From: an uncultured Clostridia bacterium
GTDB taxonomy: Bacteria > Bacillota > Clostridia > Oscillospirales > Oscillospiraceae
Assembly (NCBI GenBank): GCA_937907975.1
Contig: CALEQS010000285.1
Location: forward strand, 1 to 6,858
Length of the DNA: 6,858 nt
Direction of reading: 5' to 3'
Under the pieces are notes generated by a model. It was not told the origin of the DNA, did no database searches, and saw only the letters and a program-made list of their open reading frames with translations. Both the position numbers and the translations under genes were made by a program. Positions 1 through 5,159 of this stretch are shown here, piece by piece. Each line of letters begins with the position of its first letter. The stretch's first letter is position 1.

Positions 1-25
1 AGTTGTAGAGGCGGGTGTTTTAAGA

Positions 26-169
26 TCCTTCGCTTCGCTCAGGAGGACAATAGAACGAGGTCTTTTCAGGTTTAGGTCTTGGCTCACTCCCAAAGGGGGA
101 GCCAGGTTTTAGTGCCCAGCAAACCTGCAAACCCCAAAATCCCCCTCAAATCCGCCCCGCAACCGGCGG
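26..169. other. Non-coding leader/intergenic region with successive small hairpins
   Basis: No credible gene is seen in the first 249 bases; the only frame open into the downstream gene would have to read through a terminator hairpin. Several short inverted repeats follow each other: TCCT (26-29) with AGGA (41-44) around a cttcgctt core, a G/C-rich hairpin around 81-103, CAGGTTT (103-109) with AAACCTG (121-127), and CCGCC (152-156) with GGCGG (165-169). The tccttcgcttcgctcagga stretch resembles a short intergenic motif that I recall as common in gut Clostridia genomes. The role is unknown: it could be the 3' end of an upstream transcript or a structured leader for the regulator gene. Confidence 0.4.
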
Positions 170-180
170 TTGACAGATTG

Positions 181-215
181 AAACGCCGGGTTGGTTCTCA
201 AAACCCGGCGTTTTT
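181..215 (+). terminator. Intrinsic terminator-type hairpin upstream of the XRE gene
   Basis: A perfect 12-bp inverted repeat pairs AAACGCCGGGTT (181-192) with AACCCGGCGTTT (202-213). It has a 9-nt loop and is followed by a run of five T (211-215), the classic rho-independent form. It most likely ends a transcript entering from the left. Because it sits only 35 bp before a start codon and an alternative upstream pairing exists, an attenuator role for the next gene is also possible. Confidence 0.75.
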
Positions 216-223
216 GCTAGAAT
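195..223 (+). promoter_or_regulatory. Candidate extended -10 promoter for the XRE regulator
   Basis: The sequence TGCTAGAAT has a TG dinucleotide at 215-216 and a -10 hexamer TAGAAT at 218-223, one mismatch from TATAAT. It forms an extended -10 element with a weak -35 (TTCTCA, 195-200) at 17-bp spacing. Transcription would start near 230, giving a leader of about 20 nt that contains the ribosome binding site. The promoter overlaps the 3' arm of the terminator hairpin, so the same palindrome could also act as an operator; that last point is inference. Confidence 0.45.
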
Positions 224-249
224 CAGGCCACAGAAAGGAAGTGAGCGCT

Positions 250-1545
250 ATGACCATCGGTCAACGGATCGCAGAGCTGAGAAAGCGCGCGGGACTGTCT
301 CAGGAGGCACTGGGCGAGGAGCTGGGGGTGTCCCGGCAGGCCATTTCCAAGTGGGAGTCGGACGCCGCACTGCCCGATGTGGACAAGCTGATCGGCCTTG
401 CCCGGAAGTTCAATGTGACAGTGGGCTGGCTGCTGGGCGTGGAGGAGCTGCCCGCCCCGGCTCAGCCGCAGGAGAACAGCGGGACGGGCGCACAGACCAC
501 CGAAGTGTTGGAGCAGTACCTTGCGAAGCTGTCCCAGCCGCAGAAACTGCCCCCGAAGTGGAAAAAGCAGCTGATCGTAGTGCTCTTCGCCGTCGCGGCC
601 TGCCTTGTGTTTCTAATCGTCCGGGTGGTGAACCTGCAGGGCGAGCTGAGCGGCGTGCGGAGCACGGTCAACAATCTGTCCAACCAGCTGAGTTATGTGC
701 AGAACTCGGTGGTCAATATTGATACTAACATTACCGAGCGGGTCCAGACTGCGCTCAATGAGGAGTACGGCCTGCTGACCTACTACGATCTGAAGCTGGT
801 CGATGTGGACTATCAGGCGAACACGGCCCGGCTCCTGTTCACCGGCGTTCTGCGGGAGACTCCCGCTGACCCGGATGCGCTGAGCTTTTATCTGCTGCAG
901 GGGAACGGGACCTGCGTCTATGCCGACGAGCAGAGCTGGGATGCCGCCAGCGGCACCTATACCGGAACGATCACCGCGCCGCTGGAGAACGGACTGAGCT
1001 ACTATTTCAGCACCGGGGACAAGCGCACCAGCCTGAACACCTATTCCTTCGCTGATCTGGAGTCGTGCACCAAGATCAGTCTGGACGTCAACCTGAACTT
1101 TGGCTTTACAACGGTGGCCGGAACGGCCAGAAGCGCGAACGGTTTCGTCTCAGTGATGACCAATTCCGATATGATCGGCTGGGCTATGGATGAGCAGTGG
1201 AGCGACTGGGTGCCCCGGGATGTCACGGAGCAGAGGGCGTGGATCGTCATGTCCGGCCCGGACGGGGATGAACTCTCCCGGCAGGAGCTGACGCTGGAAC
1301 GCACCGACGGGAATGACGAGGTCACGGCAGATGGTCTTGCCTGCAACGAGTACACCTGGGAGACGCCCCAGGCCGACATCAGCATGGACGGCATTACCGA
1401 GGGGACTACGATCTGGGCAGAGGCGGAGATGGCCTTTGACAATGGCCAGACCAGCCGGGCTCAGAGCAGCAGCGGCTACCGCTGGACCGGCTCCGACTGG
1501 GAGAGCGTGTTCTATAATGACACGACCCAGCAGTATCAGCGCTGA
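250..1545 (+). CDS. Membrane-anchored XRE-family transcriptional regulator with large extracytoplasmic domain
   Basis: The predicted protein has 431 residues. Residues 4-62 form an XRE/Cro-type helix-turn-helix: GLSQEALGEELGVSRQAISKWE is the recognition core (about 15-36), followed by LPDVDKL. A Pro/Gln-rich linker (66-103) leads to a basic stretch (KWKK, 103-106) and one transmembrane helix (about 108-124). After it, hydrophobic residues at 129, 133, 136, 140, 143, 147, 150, 154, 157 and 161 follow a 4-3 heptad spacing, a clear coiled coil that should drive dimerisation. Residues about 170-431 are Thr/Ser/Gly/Asp-rich, probably beta-rich, and match no family I recognise. The positive-inside rule places the DNA-binding domain in the cytoplasm and the C-terminal domain outside, which suggests an envelope or ligand sensor (inference). 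The ATG at 250 is chosen because AGGAAG lies just upstream and the HTH begins at once; earlier in-frame starts would read through the terminator. The gene stands alone, with a promoter and a hairpin on each side. Confidence 0.85.
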   Translation: MTIGQRIAELRKRAGLSQEALGEELGVSRQAISKWESDAALPDVDKLIGLARKFNVTVGWLLGVEELPAPAQPQENSGTGAQTTEVLEQYLAKLSQPQKLPPKWKKQLIVVLFAVAACLVFLIVRVVNLQGELSGVRSTVNNLSNQLSYVQNSVVNIDTNITERVQTALNEEYGLLTYYDLKLVDVDYQANTARLLFTGVLRETPADPDALSFYLLQGNGTCVYADEQSWDAASGTYTGTITAPLENGLSYYFSTGDKRTSLNTYSFADLESCTKISLDVNLNFGFTTVAGTARSANGFVSVMTNSDMIGWAMDEQWSDWVPRDVTEQRAWIVMSGPDGDELSRQELTLERTDGNDEVTADGLACNEYTWETPQADISMDGITEGTTIWAEAEMAFDNGQTSRAQSSSGYRWTGSDWESVFYNDTTQQYQR

Positions 1546-1563
1546 GCCAATCAGAATTATACC

Positions 1564-1597
1564 ACCGCCCCGGCGCACGAAAATGCGCCGGGGCGGT
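1564..1597. repeat. Strong GC hairpin after the XRE gene (possible terminator)
   Basis: A perfect 14-bp inverted repeat (ACCGCCCCGGCGCA, 1564-1577, with its complement at 1584-1597) surrounds a 6-nt CGAAAA loop. It begins 18 bp after the regulator's stop codon, where a terminator is expected. However, there is no T-run on either strand, so it is not a canonical intrinsic terminator. It could protect the mRNA 3' end or act with a termination factor. It lies immediately before the metallophosphoesterase promoter. Confidence 0.55.
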
Positions 1598-1602
1598 GCT
1601 GC

Positions 1603-1631
1603 TTGCCGAAGGCAGAAAGAGTCATTATAAT
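1603..1631 (+). promoter_or_regulatory. Sigma-70-type promoter for the metallophosphoesterase gene
   Basis: A perfect -10 hexamer TATAAT (1626-1631) is preceded at exactly 17 bp by TTGCCG (1603-1608), which matches TTGACA at four of six positions. The predicted start near 1638 leaves a leader of about 30 nt containing a GGAGGG ribosome binding site (1656-1661). Confidence 0.7.
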
Positions 1632-1667
1632 GAAGGGAAGATATTCAGGCAGAACGGAGGGACAGGC

Positions 1668-2402
1668 ATGATCTATGTGACGGGTGACACCCATGGCCTG
1701 CAGAGAAAGTGGACGGAACAGATCGAGCCGGTGCTCTGCTCCGGCGACACGGTGATCGTGTGCGGCGACTTCGGTGTGGGGTTCTGGGGCGGATGCTGTC
1801 CGTCGGACGAAGGCTTTCTGGACCGCATGGCCGCGCAGGACTATACTGTCCTGTTCGTGGACGGCAACCATGAGAATTTCACCCGGCTGGAGCAGTACCC
1901 AATTGAGCAGTGGCAGGGCGGACGCATCCACAGAGTGCGCCCCAACCTCATCCATCTGATGCGCGGGGAGGTGTACTGCATTGGCGGCGGTACGCTGTTC
2001 GCCTTTGGCGGCGGGTACTCCCTTGACAGGTGTCTGCGGCAGGAGGGAGTTTCCTGGTGGCCGCAGGAGATGCCATCGGAGGAGGAGTATGCAAACGCGG
2101 AGCGGAATCTCAGTGCGGCCGGCTGGCAGGTCGATCATATCATCACCCATACCCTTCCGGCGGAGTCTGCGGCCTATCTGGCCTCCATGCACCGCCGCAC
2201 CATCAAGGCCGCCGTGCCAGAGGAATGGCCGCTGAACGCCTTCCTTGACGGCATCCAGAGCCGCACGGAATATCGGCATTGGTATTGCGGCCACTTCCAT
2301 GTGGACAACGAGCTGTGGCGCGCTCAGACCGTGCTGTTCAACACGGGGCGGGAGCTGGAGAGCGGAAGGATCGTCCGCCAGTGGGAGCCCTACGAGGGGT
2401 AA
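1668..2402 (+). CDS. Calcineurin-like metallophosphoesterase
   Basis: The 244-residue predicted protein shows the full set of metal-binding motifs of the calcineurin-type phosphoesterase superfamily, in order: GDTHG (6-10), GDFG (33-36), GNHE (66-69), the THT histidine (H161) and GHFH (208-211). These ligate a di-metal centre that hydrolyses phosphomono- or phosphodiesters. The physiological substrate cannot be told from sequence. There is no signal peptide, so it should be cytoplasmic. A Gly-rich segment (IGGGTLFAFGGG, 105-116) with a following Trp pair (130-131) lies between the third and fourth motifs. The ATG at 1668 is chosen because GGAGGG sits 6 nt upstream and GDTHG follows within five codons. 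An in-frame GTG at 1596 would start inside the preceding hairpin and upstream of the promoter. The gene is monocistronic, with its own promoter and a terminator after the stop. Length and motif order are normal for small bacterial members. Confidence 0.92.
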   Translation: MIYVTGDTHGLQRKWTEQIEPVLCSGDTVIVCGDFGVGFWGGCCPSDEGFLDRMAAQDYTVLFVDGNHENFTRLEQYPIEQWQGGRIHRVRPNLIHLMRGEVYCIGGGTLFAFGGGYSLDRCLRQEGVSWWPQEMPSEEEYANAERNLSAAGWQVDHIITHTLPAESAAYLASMHRRTIKAAVPEEWPLNAFLDGIQSRTEYRHWYCGHFHVDNELWRAQTVLFNTGRELESGRIVRQWEPYEG

Positions 2403-2415
2403 AAACAGAACACAG

Positions 2416-2447
2416 AAAAACGGACGCCCATGCGGACGTCCGTTTTT
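2416..2447. terminator. Bidirectional intrinsic terminator between convergent genes
   Basis: AAAAACGGACG (2416-2426) pairs perfectly with CGTCCGTTTTT (2437-2447), giving an 11-bp stem and a 10-nt loop. The stem ends in A's on one side and T's on the other, so a U-tract follows the G/C stem on both strands. A second inverted pair, GAACACA (2408-2414) and TGTGTTC (2453-2459), extends the symmetry imperfectly. It can stop both the metallophosphoesterase transcript and the converging SnoaL-like operon, whose last stop codon is about 60 bp away. Confidence 0.88.
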
Positions 2448-2504
2448 GTTTGTGTGTTCCAAAGAGAAAATGAAAGGTAAGGAAAAAGAAGGTATAGCAG
2501 AAAA

Positions 2505-3323
2505 TCAGGGCATAAAGGGATGATCCGGGATCGGATAAGTGATGCTGTACTCGCCCTCGGCGAAGGGGACGCAGTAGGAGGTGTGCTCCCGGTCGAAGGT
2601 CTTGTAGGGGGAGGGCCAGGGGCAGGCGTTCTGGGGAGTCTGCACCGGGCTGTAGGAGGCATAGAACAGACGCATGGGTGCCCAGGGCGCGCCGGGCAGA
2701 GAGCCGTCATCAGCGGGCTCGGGCTGGGGACGGGGCATAGGGGGCTGAGTCATGCGCTCATAGGACACCTGAGCCCAGTTGTCCTTGTCCATGGCTCCGC
2801 CGTAGTCATTGCAGACGTGCTGGGACAGAATGTACCACTCGCCGTCCTCCTTGACGAAGTCGTTGCCGTAGCGCTCCCAGATCCAGATGCCTTCCTTCTT
2901 CTGGTCGGGGTTCAGGGTGGAGAAGATGACGCCGGGGGTGTACCAGCTGCCGCGGGCGGACATACCGTCGTCGGCCACCTCGATGATGGAGGAGCCCAGC
3001 ATATGCACGGCGCACTCCATCAGGGTGCGGGGCTCCTTGCCCTCGACCTCAGGATAGACCTTCAGCAGGCGGCGATAGTAATAATGGGCGTTCTGTGCCA
3101 GGCCGCCGGCCCAGCCCTTGTATACGTCGGCGCGGCAGTTCATGCCGCCGAAGTTGTGGGACCAGAAGAAGTCGTCGCGCTTGGGCGCCCACATGGTGTC
3201 CAGTTCTTCCTCCGTCAGACCGGCGGCGTGCATGATGGCGTGCTTGGACTGCTGGTTCTCCACTTCGATGCAGGCTTCTGCCACATCGATCATGTGGGAA
3301 AAGGTCATATTCTTTTTGTTCAT
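2505..3323 (-). CDS. SnoaL/NTF2-like fold protein, third gene of operon
   Basis: The 272-residue predicted protein has one NTF2-like (SnoaL_4-type) domain at about residues 10-172 and a long Pro/Tyr-rich tail. Fold markers are the W45 region after helix 1, the central HMLGSSIIEVADDG (107-120), the strand RGSWY (124-128), and WERYGNDFVKEDGEWYIL (149-166). The last segment resembles the matching strand of bile-acid 7-dehydratase BaiE as I recall it. H107 sits where this fold often has its catalytic histidine. The WKIWH histidine of its two operon neighbours is replaced here by ILSQH (H169, shifted by a residue or two). The tail contains YSP (224-226) and PSPYKTF (237-243), a pattern shared by all three operon proteins. 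No signal peptide or membrane segment is seen. The start is fixed by AAGGAGG (3333-3339), 9 nt upstream; this SD overlaps the preceding gene's stop. It is probably a dehydratase, isomerase or cyclase of unknown substrate, or a binding subunit. Confidence 0.78.
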   Translation of the reverse strand: MNKKNMTFSHMIDVAEACIEVENQQSKHAIMHAAGLTEEELDTMWAPKRDDFFWSHNFGGMNCRADVYKGWAGGLAQNAHYYYRRLLKVYPEVEGKEPRTLMECAVHMLGSSIIEVADDGMSARGSWYTPGVIFSTLNPDQKKEGIWIWERYGNDFVKEDGEWYILSQHVCNDYGGAMDKDNWAQVSYERMTQPPMPRPQPEPADDGSLPGAPWAPMRLFYASYSPVQTPQNACPWPSPYKTFDREHTSYCVPFAEGEYSITYPIPDHPFMP

Positions 3324-3338
3324 TGCAAAACGCCTCCT

Positions 3339-4010
3339 TCAAGCCTGATATTTGGGATTGCCCTCGGGTCCGCAGCCCAGCTCGGGACGATAGGTCTCAT
3401 AGGGCTCGGGGATCGCGGGGTAGGGATAGTAGTTGTAGCGGGTGATGTAAGCCTCCATGGGCAGGGTGGGCTTGCCGAACTCCACGGCGACAGGGTTCTC
3501 CTCGTCGGGCAGGTCAACGGGCTGATCGCCGTAGAGCTGACCGGCCTCGACCTGCAGGTCGGTGCCGATGAAGTAGTGCCAGATCTTCCAGCCGTCGGCT
3601 TCCTTCACCAGGTCGGCGTTGCCCTTTTCGCAGATCCACAGGGGGGTGAGCTCGCCGTTCACCATGCGGGTCTCGTAGGAGGCGTTGTACCACTGGCACA
3701 GGATGGTCTTGCCGTCCTCGGCCTCCTCCACACGGATGGTGGCCACGGGGTGGCAGTTCATCGTGCCCTTGGCGCCGAAGGGGTTGTTGTCCACATAGTA
3801 GCGGCGGATCTCATCCATGCCGGTGTAATAGCCCCAGTTCTTGCCGTAGGAAGCGGTCTTGGCGTTCTCCGGCTCCTTGACCCACAGGGTGTCCAGAGCG
3901 GTTTCACGCTGGTTGCCGGCCATGTAATACATATTGCGGAACAGGACAGTCTTGGCTTCTTCCTTGTCCCAGACGCGCTGAATGCGTTCTTCCTCAGTGA
4001 AGTGTTTCAT
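3339..4010 (-). CDS. SnoaL/NTF2-like fold protein, second gene of operon
   Basis: The 223-residue predicted protein is a divergent paralog of both operon neighbours. The shared landmarks are an N-terminal helix with Y28/Y29, then LDTLW (39-43), WGYYTGMDEIRRYY (59-72), a central histidine in NCHPVATI (H87), an EDGKT turn (98-102), CQWY (105-108) and GWKIWHYF (140-147) with H145. It therefore keeps both candidate catalytic histidines, H87 and H145; the first gene keeps only the second, and the third keeps the first with the second displaced. The tail ends in PEPYETY (201-207), the operon's common motif. The usual activities of this fold are acid-base dehydration or isomerisation in a cone-shaped pocket, but the substrate is unknown. 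No signal peptide is visible. The SD (AAAGGAGG, 4019-4026) lies on the end of the preceding gene and the gap is 15 bp, so expression is probably translationally coupled. Confidence 0.78.
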   Translation of the reverse strand: MKHFTEEERIQRVWDKEEAKTVLFRNMYYMAGNQRETALDTLWVKEPENAKTASYGKNWGYYTGMDEIRRYYVDNNPFGAKGTMNCHPVATIRVEEAEDGKTILCQWYNASYETRMVNGELTPLWICEKGNADLVKEADGWKIWHYFIGTDLQVEAGQLYGDQPVDLPDEENPVAVEFGKPTLPMEAYITRYNYYPYPAIPEPYETYRPELGCGPEGNPKYQA

Positions 4011-4025
4011 TGCATGGGCCTCCTT

Positions 4026-4760
4026 TCAGTTCATACCGTAGCTGAAGGTCTCAGCAAAGGTGTTGTAGGGTTCAGGCATCTTCGGGGGAGCGGTGTACTC
4101 GCGCTCGGGGGAGTAGACCTCGTAAAGATTGGCGGCCACGGTGGGGACGGGCAGCTTCAGGTCGGCCAGAGAGGCAAACTCCGGCATGACGGGCAGCTCC
4201 GTCTTGGCCACCCAGTTGCTGGCCACGGGGGCGGACAGCTCGGTGAACTCCTGCAGGTGCCAGATCTTCCACTCGTCGTCTTCCAGCACGAAATCAGCGG
4301 CGACATAGCCCCAGTTCCAGGTGGACAGCGGGCCGTTGGGGGTGATGGCGTTGTTGGCGCCCATGACCTGCCACAGGCCCTTGGCAGTCTTGCCGTCGGC
4401 GGCGACCTCAACGATGGGGGTGGTCAGCGGGCGGGGGAAGTGCTCGCCGGCGCCGAATGCCTCCTCGTCGGTCTTGTCACCCAGCTGCTTGGGGAACACC
4501 TTCTTGAGCAGCTTGGCGGTCTCGCCAATCTGATCGCTGATGGCCTGATAGTAGCCGCGGATGGCGTCCAGACCGACGTACCAGCCGTCGTTCTTTGCCA
4601 GCGTGGGCTGCTCAGCCTGCTTGCTCCAGAAACGGTCGACCAGGTCGGCCTGCTTGCAGATCATCGTCAGCAGGGCGTATTTGCCCATGACGTTCTGGAT
4701 CTCGCGCTGGTCGATAAAACGCTCCGCCAGCTGCTGAGGGGAATACTGTGCTTTCACCAT
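4026..4760 (-). CDS. SnoaL/NTF2-like fold protein, first gene of operon
   Basis: The 244-residue predicted protein leads the minus-strand operon. NTF2-like landmarks are helix 1 with Y28, VDRFW (41-45), WYVGLDAIRGYY (60-71), an insertion of about 25 residues (about 78-105), TTPIVEVAADGKTAKGLW (113-130), then ADFVLEDDEWKIWH (155-168) ending in H168. At the central position where the other two proteins have His, this one has Leu/Thr (112-114), so it may differ in chemistry or serve as a partner subunit. The tail has YSP (216-218) and PEPYNTF (229-235), as in its paralogs. The start ATG at 4760 is supported by AAAGGAG (4769-4775), 8 nt upstream. It is probably cytoplasmic. It faces the divergent control region and is expected to be transcribed from the minus promoter near 4842-4865. 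I know no gene name for it. A SnoaL-like dehydratase/isomerase family assignment is fairly safe; the exact function is not. Confidence 0.78.
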   Translation of the reverse strand: MVKAQYSPQQLAERFIDQREIQNVMGKYALLTMICKQADLVDRFWSKQAEQPTLAKNDGWYVGLDAIRGYYQAISDQIGETAKLLKKVFPKQLGDKTDEEAFGAGEHFPRPLTTPIVEVAADGKTAKGLWQVMGANNAITPNGPLSTWNWGYVAADFVLEDDEWKIWHLQEFTELSAPVASNWVAKTELPVMPEFASLADLKLPVPTVAANLYEVYSPEREYTAPPKMPEPYNTFAETFSYGMN

Positions 4761-4841
4761 GGATATGGCTCCTTTCCGTTTGTGGTCTTATGTTGGTTGA
4801 AATTGTGAATTGCGTTTTGGGGTTCGTGTTTGAACAATTGC

Positions 4842-4865
4842 ATTATAAAATCGAAGCAAACGAAA
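4842..4865 (-). promoter_or_regulatory. Candidate promoter of the SnoaL-like operon
   Basis: Read on the minus strand, a perfect TATAAT -10 hexamer lies at 4847-4842. The upstream -35 region is poor (TTACTT or TACTTT at 17-18 bp), which fits a promoter that depends on an activator. One CGTTTG site (4857-4862) falls inside the spacer and the perfect inverted repeat (4877-4904) lies just upstream. A start near 4835 would give a leader of about 75 nt. Confidence 0.45.
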
Positions 4866-4876
4866 AGTAAAATAGC

Positions 4877-4904
4877 CGTTTGGAATGTGGATATGTTCCA
4901 AACG
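4877..4904. repeat. Perfect 9-bp inverted repeat, probable operator
   Basis: CGTTTGGAA (4877-4885) and TTCCAAACG (4896-4904) are exact complements separated by 10 bp. The centre-to-centre distance of the half-sites is 19 bp, about two helical turns, which suits a dimeric DNA-binding protein. It lies upstream of the minus-strand promoter and about 115 bp before the plus-strand promoter. Confidence 0.55.
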
Positions 4905-5017
4905 TAATTACCTGCCCCGGGACGGCGGAATGGGGCTCTTATACCATATTTTATACTATAAAGACCCGGATCTGCGTCCGTATTCCGTTTGGGAATGCGG
5001 GCATAACGAAACGCAAT

Positions 5018-5046
5018 TTTACATCTGAGGGGCAAAAACCTATACT
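5018..5046 (+). promoter_or_regulatory. Sigma-70-type promoter for the importer operon
   Basis: TTTACA (5018-5023) and TATACT (5041-5046) each differ from consensus at one position and are separated by 17 bp. Transcription would begin near 5053, leaving an A/C-rich leader of about 107 nt with one CGTTTG-complement site (5061-5066) and a possible 6-bp hairpin (GCGCCG 5104-5109 with CGGCGC 5132-5137) ahead of the ribosome binding site. Confidence 0.7.
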
Positions 5047-5159
5047 AAACTCACCGAAAACAAACGGACAAAACCGCCCGTTCTGTGCAAAACAGACAAC
5101 AACGCGCCGCATCCGCCCGCTGACCGGCCGACGGCGCACACCATCAGGAGGGAAACAAA

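Larger units (their letters stand above)
4761..5159. promoter_or_regulatory. Divergent regulatory region with clustered CGTTTG half-sites
   Basis: This AT-richer non-coding stretch separates two divergent operons. The 6-mer CGTTTG or its complement occurs six times between 4777 and 5066: plus orientation at 4777, 4877 and 4986; minus orientation at 4857, 4899 and 5061. Chance predicts well under one. Two copies form a perfect inverted repeat, CGTTTGGAA (4877-4885) and TTCCAAACG (4896-4904), with a 10-bp spacer. Another lies in the loop of an imperfect palindrome at 4978-5000. AATTGCGTTT (4808-4817) reappears inverted as AAACGCAATT (5009-5018). The positions around both promoters suggest operator sites for a shared regulator, whose identity is unknown. 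Confidence 0.6.

Noticed and set aside
170..198. A TTGACA box at 170-175 as -35 of a promoter
   Set aside because: The matching -10 position (193-198, ggttct) is poor, and a transcript from it would run straight into the terminator hairpin.
79..249. An N-terminal extension of the XRE regulator by 57 residues from a TTG start
   Set aside because: It would translate through the intrinsic terminator and has no SD; the ATG at 250 has an SD and begins directly at the HTH domain.
1557..2462. A 301-codon minus-strand open frame over the metallophosphoesterase
   Set aside because: It is antisense to a gene with all five metal-binding motifs and runs through hairpins at both ends; no start signal is seen.
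2520..4808. A 762-codon plus-strand open frame antisense to the whole SnoaL-like operon
   Set aside because: Its translation is Gly/Val/Leu/His-rich without domain features. It has no ribosome binding site and overlaps three minus-strand genes with good SDs and recognisable folds. Long antisense frames are usual for high-GC genes with G/C in third positions.
4914..4936. GCCCC/GGGGC inverted repeat in the divergent region as a terminator
   Set aside because: It has only 5 bp of stem, a 13-nt loop and no T-run; too weak to support.
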